This document shows, piece after piece, positions 1 through 9,646 of a DNA stretch of 30,775 nucleotides. Made by a program: the position numbers and the translations under genes. Source of the DNA: Hemicentrotus pulcherrimus (Eukaryota; Echinodermata; Echinoidea; Camarodonta; Strongylocentrotidae); the NCBI GenBank assembly GCA_003118195.1, contig BEXV01000595.1:20515-51289 (forward strand), in the 5' to 3' direction. Below the pieces are notes generated by a model that saw only the letters and a program-made list of their open reading frames with translations, had not been told where the DNA came from and made no database searches. Each line of letters starts with the position of its first letter. Position 1 is the first letter of the stretch.

Positions 1-1665
1 ATATATATATCATAAACATTTCCATCTGCAGTAATGGTACAACTAATTATGAACTCTTTAAAACAAGGTGAATAATGGCGTCTAATTAATGTTATACTGC
101 ACAGAACCTTTACTAGTAATTTGCTTAAAACAAAATGCTGCGAATGCAGAAAAATAGGTTTTAATGAAAAGGGATAATTTTCTTAGATAACTTTACATTG
201 TTGAAACAAGTTTTTTGGTATGTTTTTTTTTTTTTCTTCTTTACTTTGATTTTTTTTCTTTAGCAAATAAAGCACTAAGTGAAAAAACCTTGAAATGTAT
301 CACCAATTGAATGTATGTCACATAGTGAAGAAGGTTTCATCTACATGAGACTACTGGAAGTCGATGAATTCCTCACCAAAATCTATAAAGAGAAAGTCGA
401 TATTTGTTATTCAAATCGGTAAGGTAACTTTGTTGGCAAAGAATGTTTTAAATATTCTTTAATTCATACATTCTGTGTAGGTGTGCCCCAAAAAATATGT
501 TTAACTCATATAATAGGTTTGTAAAGCCCTCGGTGCGCACGTTTTCATGTTTAGCGACTCAGTACAATGACTTTGATTTTTTTAAATTATAGAACTGAAA
601 ATTCAGTTGAAAAAGAAAGCATGTTTGAAAGGGAAAAACGATACAAATATAATATATTCCTTCCTGAATCAAGCATAATTTCCCAACCCTCGTATATCTT
701 ATGTTATTGAATTCACGATGGTTTGATTCGAAGACATAAGTATTTTGATCTGAATCGCGATTGAACAAAGGAACATGTCTTGCGGATGTAATCATAATGG
801 CACAGCTTTTACATGATGCCTGATTTCACTGGATTCTGGAGTGGTATAGCGCGGGTCTAGACATTGTAGGGGCACTAAATCTGTATTTTGTATCGGGTGT
901 GAGTGCATGTGTGCGTGTGTGTGTGTGTGGTGTCGGGGGGGGGGACGACACCGGTCATACTCGGTGGATGAGATGCAAATTGTAAAAGCCATTGGCGAGT
1001 AGGAGGGGGTTATAACATCTTCCTTTACCTTCACTTTCCTTCCCCTCTCTTGTTTTTGCGCCACTATGTATGTGTATATTGTTTGATAATGGCATGGTGG
1101 AAGTTTAATGAAGCTCTAACTTTGCATCTAATGAACCTGACGCACATTATCTTTTCGGTTGCAGATTCATCCTACCGTGATATCTTTAATTTATAGCAGT
1201 AAATCTTGAAAAAACATAGAACCGAACAGTTGGCAACAACTGATTTAGATTTAATTGAAAAGTAGAATGCCATTCAGAATCTATTATCTACAATAAGTCA
1301 ATAGTTTTTCGCGCATAACGAATTTTAAAAATGTCATGATTATAAATGTGGCAAAAAGAATACAGATATACAAATGCTGACTCGATGAGATGCAATACCC
1401 ACTATTTGTATCAGCTACTGATCACGTACATTCTTGCGATTCATATCAATGTCCTAAAGACATCAACTGCGTTATCTATCACTGGAAAACGCATTAATTT
1501 TGAAAACTCACAAAATAACACCATCAGTCACCTAGCTAGTAAGAAGTTTTCAAGCGCAAAATCGTCTACAGATAGATAGACATCATCTAAAATCATCTAA
1601 AGACGGATAGAGATATTGATTTGATAACGTAAAAGTCCCACAAGTCTTATTTAAATTAGCCAACG
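1..1665 (+). repeat. 5' flank of receptor unit 1 (left edge of window)
   Basis: Non-coding stretch that recurs, with divergence, ahead of all five receptors. Shared landmarks include a block around 845-870 with GCGCGGGTCTAGACATTGT, a block around 705-760 ending in GGTTTGATTCGAAGACAT, and the region 1330-1665 just before the start codon. A TG-rich microsatellite lies at about 898-930, followed by a G-run. Short open frames here are not supported as genes: the one at 1346-1579 (minus-strand frames at 559-795 and 792-1064 likewise) has no recognisable domain, and its homologues are broken or fused in other copies. The window opens inside this flank, so its true left boundary is not seen. Confidence 0.75.
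1341..1347 (+). promoter_or_regulatory. TATA-like motif upstream of GPCR-1
   Basis: TATAAAT lies in a conserved context, 325 bp before the receptor ATG. The same heptamer is kept in copies 2 (9319-9325) and 3 (17341-17347). In copy 4 it has decayed to GATAAATA near 22952, and in copy 5 the surrounding region is deleted. Position and conservation are compatible with a core promoter, but conservation may only reflect recent duplication and no initiator or transcript start can be seen. Weak call. Confidence 0.25.
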
Positions 1666-2682
1666 ATGGAAACAAGTCCACAATCTCCTGTAGAAGCGCC
1701 AACTATAGCTTTCTATCATCGAGCTATCGTTGCATCGGTCCTAGCGGTTTTTACAATTATTGGTCTCTTTGGCAATACTCTAGTCATCGTCTCCGTCATC
1801 ACCACGAAGAAGCTTCGTACGGTCACCAACATCTTGGTAGTCAATCTCGCTTTCGCTGACATTTTGGCGTGTTCCAGCCTTCCGTTCCAGATCGCCGGTC
1901 TCCTAAGTCAAACGGGAAGGTACCCGATTCCCGAGATCATCTGTGCAATTGTGGCTGGAGTCGGATACACCAGCGTATGCTGTAGCGTATCTAATTTAGT
2001 CGCTATCGGTTTCGTCCGCTGGTACGTCATCACCAGATCTATTCGTGGTCAGCAAGGTCTCAATACTTCAAAGAATATTGCGAAAGTCGTGCTGTTTATC
2101 TGGATAGAGTCAATTGCACTCATGATCATACCACCTGTCCTAGGAGTCGGGACTCTCGGTTATTACAGATACTACGGCTTATGCACTTTGTCCGATACCC
2201 CAATGGCCAACGTTAATATCTTGTTCCAGGGTGCTGTCATCATTACTACCATGGCACTCACTCTGATATTTTACGGACTGATTTTGCGCCACGTTTTGCA
2301 ACACAATAAGCAGTTCCGGGACAAGTTTGCAGATGATAAAGCTACCGTTTCAAGCTCAGCAGAAACGCAACAGAACAAGGCTTCTTCATCTACATCTCAA
2401 GGTTCTCGTCCACCCATGATCAAAGCCATCAATCAAAAGGAGATCGAGATCACAAAGAATGTTTTCATAGTTGTCTGCCTCTTCATGCTTTGCTTTGTAG
2501 CGTCAAGCGTGAACTTCGTAATTCCTGGTGCAAGCCTGTCCACCATCTATGGCTACATGATCGCGATGGCCAACAGCGTGGTCAATCCGATGATCTATGG
2601 TCTGAAGCATCCCAACTTTCAAGAGGCTTTCAAGAGAATCCTATGCCGTCGTCGCACACCGCTCAGCCGTGTCTCAAACTGA
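1666..2682 (+). CDS. GPCR-1: intronless class A (rhodopsin-like) GPCR
   Basis: A 338-codon uninterrupted receptor, of the usual size for a compact class A GPCR. TM1 spans about 20-45 with GN at 36-37 (N1.50). TM2 spans about 54-78 with LAFAD ending in D65 (D2.50). C93 (3.25) and C173 in ECL2 form the expected disulfide. TM3 ends in VRW, with R118 as 3.50. W146 is 4.50, and P156-P157 close TM4. Y203 is near 5.58, but the usual TM5 proline is absent. ICL3 is Ser-rich (229-247) and likely phosphorylated. E259 is 6.30. TM6 has F273, C276, F277 and A279 where most families have F-x-x-CWxP. TM7 ends in NPMIY (307-311), then helix 8 and a Cys at 327 suited to palmitoylation. The start has A at -3 and G at +4, and matches all paralogues. 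There is no signal peptide and no N-glycosylation site in the 20-residue N-terminus. The role is plasma-membrane signalling through G proteins; ligand unknown. ICL2 (GQQG) and TM3 resemble GPCR-5, while the TM6 region resembles GPCR-2/3. Confidence 0.93.
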   Translation: METSPQSPVEAPTIAFYHRAIVASVLAVFTIIGLFGNTLVIVSVITTKKLRTVTNILVVNLAFADILACSSLPFQIAGLLSQTGRYPIPEIICAIVAGVGYTSVCCSVSNLVAIGFVRWYVITRSIRGQQGLNTSKNIAKVVLFIWIESIALMIIPPVLGVGTLGYYRYYGLCTLSDTPMANVNILFQGAVIITTMALTLIFYGLILRHVLQHNKQFRDKFADDKATVSSSAETQQNKASSSTSQGSRPPMIKAINQKEIEITKNVFIVVCLFMLCFVASSVNFVIPGASLSTIYGYMIAMANSVVNPMIYGLKHPNFQEAFKRILCRRRTPLSRVSN

Positions 2683-2874
2683 TTACAAAGAATTCCGATT
2701 AAAGGTAATACAGAGTGTTTGTCACGGTCTGTTTTTATTTGGTACGTTGTTAAGTATTAAAATAGGCCTAAATCATTAATCGATAGCTGTGAGGCCTTTT
2801 CCATTCGTGATATAATCACTATTAACGAAAATCTTCTAAGAAATACCACAATTTTAGATCAAAATTGTAGAGGA
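2683..2874 (+). other. 3' flank of GPCR-1, homologous in all but unit 5
   Basis: About 190 bp after the stop codon is recognisably shared with the 3' flanks of GPCR-2, GPCR-3 and GPCR-4 (for example a block with CAGAGTGTTT, and a later ATTCGTGATAT). It probably contains the 3' UTR. No clear AATAAA is visible; ATTAAA near 2755 is the nearest candidate and is not conserved in all copies. Homology to the type B spacer stops where the LINE poly(T) begins. Confidence 0.6.
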
Positions 2875-3424
2875 TTTTTTTTTGTAGCATTGTTTTATTG
2901 TATTCATTCAGTACAAAATATTTATTAAAAACCAACATACAACTTTATTGATTTACAAAGCATATCGAAGTATAAAGAAAATTGTACATCCCTCAAAAAA
3001 TCATAAGATAGTTTAATACACAGTACACAATGTTTTCAAATTAATTATACTGAACGAATATTATAAATCAAAGAGTTACCTACAGACAGACAGACACACC
3101 ACACACGCTCACATACTCAGACACACTATCCCCTCACCCCTTCAGTCCAAAGCTCAACAAATCCCCCCTCCCTTCCCGAGCATTCACATGTGCACATTTG
3201 TTGGAGATCCTGTCTCTTCCTAAAAAAAATAAAAAAATGTCTGAGTCTGAGAAAGAAGTATTTGCCTCGCCGTCCTTAACTGTGGAAGTTGTTCCATTTT
3301 CTGAAGTGAAGTGTTGAAGTGCCCCGCTCCCCCGCTAATTCCTATTTCCTATAATTCTGTTTTTAATTTCTTGAGGAATTGGGGGGTCTATTTTTAGTTG
3401 AACTATATTTTAAAAATCATATAT

Positions 3425-4909
3425 TTTGTTCAAAGAAAAATGTGATTTAACAGTTGTTCTTCTCCCGCATTGGAGCTTTTTATTCCGATATTAGTTTTTG
3501 CCAGTGTAAATTTGTTAACGCTTATAAAGCAAAAAAGGTCATCGCAGTCCTTCCAAATATTTGCTACCTTTTTGAAGGTAAAAAACAGATGTTCATAGCT
3601 CTCTTTGTGTTTATTGCAAAAGGAGCAAGGATCTCTCACTGCATGTTTGGAAGTGTATAGATGCTTATTTGTATAAATTAGATTATACATTTTATATTGA
3701 AATTCTCTCTGCTTTCTTTCTGCTTTCTGTCCAGAGTGGATTTTCAGGGTCTTAAGAAAATTGTTCTCGTGTCATTTCGACCATATTGTATGTACGTTCT
3801 AAGGTGCATGTAGCATAAGATTTTTCCGTTCTCATTTTAAACAATGTACTATAAATATATGTTGATGTTATGCCTTGCAAAGAGTGAGGGTTTCCGTTAA
3901 TAATGAATTCTAAACTTAATTCGGTATCCTCACAACGATGTTCAAAAATATTCAAAAGGGTTTTCCATGAGAATGGAATGCCTTCATAAAACTGTTTTAT
4001 TATATTTAGTTCAATGTTTTTTAAACCCATTATCTTAGATTCTGTGATAGATTTCAATTCACCTTTCTTATCAACAATATGATGTATTTTAAAAACATTT
4101 TTCAGAAATAAGTCTTCAAGGAAATATATTTGCCCCTAAATGCGGATACATCTTTTATTGTAAATAATTTGATTTTTTTTTGGAATTTCGTTCTTAAGCA
4201 AAAAGGCTTTTGTCCCCGGCCAAGCTTCTAGCATGCTACGGTAAAAATCTGGTAATGACAGTGCAAGTAAATCTGGCGATACATTACTGAAAAATATCAA
4301 GAGGCCGTATTTTCTAGTCAGGTATTTTAAATAACGTTTCCAAATCATATTTGAATCTCCTGTTATAAGTCTTTTCATCCTCATGATTCTTTGTGTTGGA
4401 ATAAATATTTGAAAACTGTAAATTTAAGACCTCCCTTATCGTAATCTAAAAACATAGAACTCCGTTTGATTTTATTTTTTCCATTCAATAAAAATCCAAT
4501 ATTAACACTTCAATTTCACGGAATGCCCAAGGCGGTGAAGGTGTAAGTGATGATAACTTTGATAGAAGAAAAGTCTTAATTAGTTGAATTTTCGCCATCA
4601 AAGTAAAATCTCTTTGTTTCCACCATATAAGCAGCTTTTTAATTTTACTTAATATTTCTTTGTAATAATAATAATAATAATCTAACTTATATAGCGCTTA
4701 ATACAAATGTCTCTAAGCGCTTTACAAATATACTATTACCCCGGTCATTGGATTCAGTGCTTGCCTGCACACAAAGTATGCACAATCTCCACTCCCTGGG
4801 GAGCATTCCAGCCAGGCGTTACATGTAATACATTTTTTCCCTGGCTTTCCACGTCTAACGTAAACTGTATACGTAATATCTTTACAATGTATATCTCCAA
4901 AGGTTCCAT
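3425..4909 (-). pseudogene. LINE reverse transcriptase C-terminal part and zinc knuckle (dead)
   Basis: Minus-strand fragments in several frames make up the region after the RT fingers/palm. A segment around 4500-4660 encodes a stretch with WWKQRDFTLMAKIQLIKTF, the typical post-RT 'W-x-R-x-(L/F)TL-x-(G/A)K' block. Further fragments follow at 4136-4384 and 3752-4057. The last, at 3430-3690, carries CSFC and, nine residues after the second Cys, HLFFTF, a zf-RVT-type knuckle in which the final Cys is Phe. In-frame stops separate the pieces. A dispersed repeat splits the frame at 4667-4829. The same fragments recur at 11454-12408 and 12509-12694 in copy 2. Confidence 0.8.
4667..4829. mobile_element. 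Short dispersed repeat insertion with 6-bp target duplication
   Basis: Present in LINE copy 1 and cleanly absent from copy 2, where the site reads TGTAAT once (12685-12690). In copy 1 TGTAAT occurs on both sides (4661-4666 and 4824-4829), giving an element of about 157 bp with a 6-bp target duplication. It begins with an AAT/TAA microsatellite, and carries a perfect 8-bp inverted pair, AGCGCTTA at 4693-4700 and TAAGCGCT at 4714-4721. The 'AGCGCTT...AAGCGCTTTACA' signature is a common dispersed motif in marine invertebrate genomes. Whether it is a SINE or a MITE cannot be decided here. Confidence 0.75.
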
Positions 4910-5197
4910 GACACATGCTCCGCCGACGATTGCTCCGCCGACAAATGCTCCGCAAAAAGCGACAATTGCTCCGCGACATTTGCTCCGCGACATTTGCTCC
5001 GACGTCAAATGCTCCGGCGACAGTTGCTCCGCCGACAATTGCTCCGCCGACAAATGCTCCGCCGACATTTGCTCCACCGACAATTGCTCCGCCGACAATT
5101 GCTCCGCCGACATTTGCTCCGCCGACAATTGCTCCGCCGACATTTGCTCCGCCGAAAATTGCTCCGCCGACAATTGCTCCGCCGACATTTGCTACGC
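4910..5197 (+). repeat. 15-bp tandem repeat, left arm of foldback element 1
   Basis: About 19 units of a 15-bp repeat, consensus GCTCCGCCGACAATT with ATT/TTT/AAT variation at the end of the unit. Because 15 is divisible by three, every frame stays open and gives spurious low-complexity peptides on both strands (for example GGAIVGGANV-type repeats). These should not be read as proteins. Confidence 0.92.
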
Positions 5198-6867
5198 CCC
5201 CAAAGTACCCCGTTGAAGACAAATGCTCCATTTTGCAGGGGAGAAAAAGAAAAGAAAAGGACAAAAAAAACAAAAAAAACATGGAAAATAAAAGGTCAAG
5301 AAAAGGCTGAACACAAGGGAAAAGGGACACCAAATAGAATATAGAAAGATTAATGACGGTAAATTTAGCCGGCGCTGCGTCGGGACACGTAGGAGAAAAC
5401 TAAAAATAAAATGGAGAATGAGATATACTACATGCTCGTGAAATAATATTTAGTTATTAAGGCAGATGGTTTCAGTTATTATATGAAAAGGATGAAAATT
5501 CGCTTGCTCGCTACGCTTCATTATGTTCGTAATACATTTTGTACATCAGTGATTAACAAGCGATGCTGGTCACGCAAATGCTTTTTAATATGAAATGGCA
5601 AGCCAAAGAATTTCGACCATTCGTTAACTAGCACGCTCGCCAACAAGAAATAAACAATAAACCCTGGAGTAATACTTGCGCATTCGATTCAAATTACGGG
5701 GCGTAATGTAGAAAGATTCTATACAAGATTATAACCTATGGTTTTCACCTTCCTTGTTCGCCAAATTAACAAATAATAATTAAAAAAAAGAACCCCCAAA
5801 ACATCCCCTTAAAGATACTATTTCCCTTTTGCAAGCCAACATCAAATTATTTCGAATTTTGCAGGAATTATAGATATGTCATGTTTATCCCATCTGTGAA
5901 AATTAAACGTTAGCAGTGTCCTAATATTCAAAATATGAAGTTTACCTGTTTATTTGCTAGGTTTCACTGATTAAACACTATTGAGTGACAAACTGGCTGT
6001 TTGTTTCTTCTTCGGTAATAACATACATAAAATGAGCTGTAAAGGGTACATGAGCATTATTTTACCTACATCAATAACCCACTTCTTATAAGGGCCAAAA
6101 TTAAACTGATTGAATCTTTGCGCAGCTCAAAACATATACGACCATTCGGTACAATTTCTTATTGGCTCTATAGCTCTTAAGTCGATTCGACAACTAATAA
6201 TCGTTATTTTCCCACTTAAAGACATTTCCAAGCCCCCCCCCCTTTTTTTTTAAAGGAAAGTTATTAATTAATATTTACTTTAAAATGCCGTTGGAATATA
6301 ACCTTTTCATTTTTTGGGCCTGCAAATGGGACATACCCGGTAGTACCTTTAAATATGTTTGTGCCCTCTCTTTTAAGGGACAAGACGACACAGTTCCTTA
6401 TGTAAACAAATATGCCTATAATTATTATCAAAAGAGAAGTGCAAAAGAACTCGCTCACAAGCTACGCCAAATCGCGATTATAATTTGTAACATATTCATT
6501 TGAGGAATGTGCAGCTCCTCAACGTCAGACGAAGAATGGCGGAAGGCAAGTAGATGCTATTCAATATAAAATAAGCTTAAAACCGCCCGCTGGCTAAAAG
6601 TAAAATTGACATCGCCTTAACTATGAATGTGCCCGACCCGTCCTGCAGCAAGAAAACTCTGTTGGATACTCATTATTGTTGACAATAATTCATGGATTGA
6701 ACGTTCGGTGTTCAGTTTATGGTATAAACGTGCCCATTTAATCAAGGAAATTAAGCAGGAAGATGCTATTCAATTTTACTGATCAGTCTCTCTCTCTCTC
6801 TCTCTCGCTATATACCTTCGTTTACCAAAAGGGAATAAATATAACCTTAAATGATGAAAGAAATATT
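5198..6867. other. Centre of foldback element 1, no gene seen
   Basis: AT-rich sequence with purine-rich A/G tracts at about 5240-5320, a C-run/T-run near 6232-6252 and a (CT)n stretch at about 6785-6806. No transposase, integrase or RNA gene is recognisable; open frames of about 65-70 codons at 6264-6503 on both strands have no domain character. The segment is repeated in element 2, where it also carries a 175-bp internal duplication. Confidence 0.6.
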
Positions 6868-7101
6868 GTCGGCGGAGCAAATGTCGGCGGAGCAAATGTC
6901 GGCGGTGCAATTGTCGGCGGAGCAATTGTCGGCGAAGCAAATGTCGGCGGTGCAATTGTCGACGGAGCATTATTGTCGGCGGAGCAACTGTCGCCGGAGC
7001 ATTTGACTTTGGAGCAAATGTCGTGGAGCAAATGTCGCAGAGCAATTGTCCCTTTTTGCGGAGCATTTGTCACCGGAGTAATCGTCGCCGGAGCATGTGT
7101 C
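6868..7101 (-). repeat. 15-bp tandem repeat, right arm of foldback element 1
   Basis: Units of GTCGGCGGAGCAAAT type, the reverse complement of the left-arm unit, shorter (about 234 bp) and more diverged than the left arm. The outermost repeats match the left arm unit for unit, including the interrupted unit with CTTTTTGCGG. Confidence 0.92.
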
Positions 7102-7557
7102 GGGTTACCTCTGCAAAACAAGTAAACAACGAGTTTAGTCTATTAAAAGATTCAATATCTTGAACAAACAACGACATGTCATCTGCATAAAGAATTTGTT
7201 TAACGTGAATATCATCAAAGGGAACCCCATGAATTGCCGAGTCGATGCGGAATGCGCGAGCTAGAATCTCAAAGCAAAGTAAAAATAAATAGGCAGACAA
7301 AGGATCACCTTGTCTTACACCTTTCTGAATAAAAAAGTATCCAGTTGATACGTTTCCATTGAAAACACAACTTTGAGCCTTATTATAAATGATTTTCACC
7401 CATTTACAAAATATCGGTCCAAAACCAAAGGCTACTAAGACCTTTAATTTGTAAAAACACGTGTGAAACCGAGTCGAACGCTTTTTCAAAATCTATCGCT
7501 AACAAATAAGCAGGTATTTTTTGTTGAGTTGTAGGAAAGATCATGACGTCAAGGACG
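7102..7557 (-). pseudogene. LINE reverse transcriptase palm fragment (dead)
   Basis: Minus-strand reading gives RT motif A (AIDFEKAFDS, about 7471-7500). A frame shift follows near 7440-7455, then FGFGPIF, GVRQGDPLSAYLF (the motif B region) and YADDMSLF, the catalytic YADD box of motif C. The frame runs into the foldback arm 25 residues after YADD, so the usual SGLKIN-KT block is not seen before the insertion. Nothing RT-like is visible upstream of about 7557. Repeated without visible change at 15132-15587. Confidence 0.87.
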
Positions 7558-9646
7558 ACATGTACTTTTGGTGAGTTTCATGCAATCGTTGTCATATACT
7601 TTCGATTTTTTTCTCTCAATCGATTATTGGTTAAACACTTTGGGACAAATTACATGGAATTTATTGATTTTTCTTTTGTCACAATAGGAACGATCAAATA
7701 AGAAATAGGCAAACTGGCTGTAAATAAATGATTGGGTAATTGGAGAAAAAAAAGATTGAATGAATGAATTAATAAAGAATTTCATGACGAATAGTTAATT
7801 CAATAAATTACTTTCAAAAATGAACAAAAACCAGTGACTGAAAAAGAAGAAAAAAGTATCTTAAAAGTTGTTATTGCATTAATGATAGAACAAATTCTGT
7901 AGTATTTAACACAAGGAGAACAATGGCGTCCAATTAATAGTATATTGCACATAACTTTACTAGTAATTTGTTTAATTTAAAATGCTTCAAATGTGGGAAA
8001 AGGGCTTAAAGGAAAAGGGACAGTTTTCTTACATAATTTTACAAGGTTGGAACAATTTTTCTGGGTTTTGTTCTTTCCTTTCCTGCACATTTAAAGAGTT
8101 TATTTATTTTAAGGGTATCTAGTCGTTCAGTGTAGTTGTTTTGATGATCGTATTTTTTTTCTTTTGCAAAAGAAGGCCCTAAAGTGAATAAATCTTGATA
8201 TTCATCACCAATTGATTGTTTGTCACATAGTGAGAAGGTTTCATGTTTCGTTCACGTGGTTTAGATCTACCTGAGACAGCTGGTAGTCAATGACTTTCTT
8301 AACAAAATCTATAAAGAGAAAATCGATCTTTGTTATTAAAATCGGTAAGGTAAATTTGTTTGCAAAGAATGTTTTTTTAATATGCCACAATTCATACATT
8401 CTGTGTATATGTGCCAAAGAAAAATGTTTAACTCATATAATAGGTTTGTAAAGCCCACGGTGCGCACGTTTTCATGTTAAGCGAGTCAATACAATGACTT
8501 TGAATTTTTTTTTTTACTATAGAAATGAAAATTCAGTTGAAAGAGAAACCATGTTTGAAAGAGAAAAAACGGTTTTACAAACATGATATATTCCTTCCTG
8601 AATCAAGCATAATTTCCCAGTCCACGTAGATCTTCTTTTATTGAATACACGATGGTTTGATTCGAAGACATATATATTTGATCTGAATTGCGATTGAACA
8701 AATAAAAATGTCTTGCGTATGTAATCATAATGGCACAGCTTTACATGATGCTTGATTTCACTGGTTCCTGTAGTGGTATAGCGCGGGTCTAGACATTGTG
8801 GGGGCAGTAGTACTGTATTATTGTGGGGCGTGTGCGTGTGTGTGTGTGTGTGTTTTGTTTGCGTGTATTTGGATTTGTCTGTGTAAGTGTGTGTGTGTCT
8901 GATATCGGGGGGACGACAACGGTCATACTCGGTGGATGAGATGCAAATTTTAAAAGCCATTAATAAGCGAGAGGGAGTAGGAGGGGGTCATAACATCTTC
9001 TTTTTCCTTCCCTTTCCTTCCCCTCTCTTGTTTCTGCGCCACTTTATATGTGTATATTGTGTGTTAATGGCTTGGTAGAATTTTAATGAAGCTCCAACTT
9101 TCTATCAAATGAACCTGACCTTCATTATCTTTTCGGTCGCAGATTCATCCTTCCGTAATATCTTTAATTCATGGCAGTAAATCTTGAAAAAACATAGGAC
9201 CAAACAGTTGGCAACAACTGATTTAGATTTAATTGAAAAGTGGAATGTCAATCAGAATCTATTATCTACAATAAGTCAATAGTTTTTCGCGCATAACGAA
9301 TTTTAGAAATGTCATGATTATAAATGTGGCAAAAAAAAAAAGATAATATAAATGCTGCCTCGATTAGATGCAATACCCACTATTTGTATAAGCTACTGAT
9401 CACGTACATTCTTGCGATTCATATCAATGTCCGAATGACATCAAATGTGTTATCTGTCACTGGAAAACGCCTTCAATTTTGTGGACACTCACAAAATAAC
9501 GCCATCAGTCATCTAGCTAGTAAGAAGTTTTCAAGCGCAAAATCGTCTACAGATAGATAGACATCATCTAAAATCATCTAAAGACGGATAGAAATATTGA
9601 TTTGATAACGTAAAAATCCCACAAGTCTTATTTTAATTCGCCAACG
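7558..9646 (+). repeat. Inter-unit spacer and 5' flank of receptor unit 2
   Basis: From 7558 to about 7700 the sequence is AT-rich and unassigned. From about 7700 it aligns with the 5' flanks of the other units (for example ATGATTGGGTAAT at about 7726 and again at about 20698). A TG microsatellite is at about 8828-8852, with a second short one near 8886-8898, and the GCGCGGGTCTAGACATTGT block is at about 8786-8804. Frames at 8517-8960 (His/Thr-rich, from the TG repeat), 8887-9078 and 9324-9560 are not supported as genes. A TATA-like heptamer occurs at 9319-9325. Confidence 0.7.

Larger units (their letters stand above)
4910..7101. mobile_element. Foldback (TU-like) transposon, copy 1
   Basis: The element starts with GACACATGCTCC and ends with the reverse complement GGAGCATGTGTC. 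Both arms consist of 15-bp tandem repeats, left as GCTCCGCCGACAATT-type units and right as the reverse complement. Variant units occur in the same order from each end, including a unit with a short A-run (CGCAAAAAG) and truncated GCGACATTT units, so the arms are true inverted copies and not two unrelated minisatellites. This is the architecture known for sea urchin TU and Drosophila FB elements. The roughly 1.67-kb centre has no recognisable transposase, so the element looks non-autonomous. Flanks read GGTTCC (left) and GGTTACC (right), perhaps a degraded target duplication. It sits inside the LINE RT domain. Confidence 0.85.
2875..7557 (-). mobile_element. 5'-truncated L1-like LINE, copy 1, interrupted by two insertions
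   Basis: Read on the minus strand this is a non-LTR retrotransposon remnant. Its 3' end lies at the left: a poly(A) tail (T-run 2875-2883) preceded by AATAAA (complement of 2893-2898). Homology to a reverse transcriptase begins abruptly near 7557, just before motif A, so the 5' half is missing, as is typical of incomplete target-primed insertion. The coding part is split by a foldback element at 4910-7101 and a 157-bp dispersed repeat at 4667-4823, leaving roughly 2.3 kb of LINE. Stops and frame shifts make it non-functional. The zinc-knuckle tail and the QGDPLS...YADD spacing suggest the L1/Tx1 group rather than CR1 or RTE; the clade call is tentative. Confidence 0.85.

Noticed and set aside
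1630..1665. 3' splice site just before the GPCR-1 start (pyrimidine-rich tract then TTAG)
   Set aside because: The AG is lost in copies 2-4 (TTCG), and the coding sequence plus Kozak context is complete without an upstream exon.
2490..2702. Alternative-frame peptide at the end of GPCR-1 (and at 10471 and 18449)
   Set aside because: Frame shadow of the receptor TM6-TM7 coding sequence.
3454..3660. Plus-strand frame of 68 codons (and 11478-11684)
   Set aside because: Antisense shadow of the LINE zinc-knuckle fragment.
4722..5333. Glycine/valine-rich 203-codon frame on the minus strand, and Ala-Pro or Arg-Leu-rich frames on the plus strand
   Set aside because: They arise because a 15-bp tandem repeat stays open in all frames. 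No domain, and the same happens at 6763-7125, 12743-13209 and 14793-15155.
6264..6503. Small genes in the foldback centre
   Set aside because: Opposing overlapping frames of about 65-70 codons without motifs; identity in copy 2 only reflects duplication.
8517..8960. His/Thr-rich frame of 147 codons on the minus strand (and 16547-17005)
   Set aside because: It is driven by the TG microsatellite; the equivalent frames in other units are broken.
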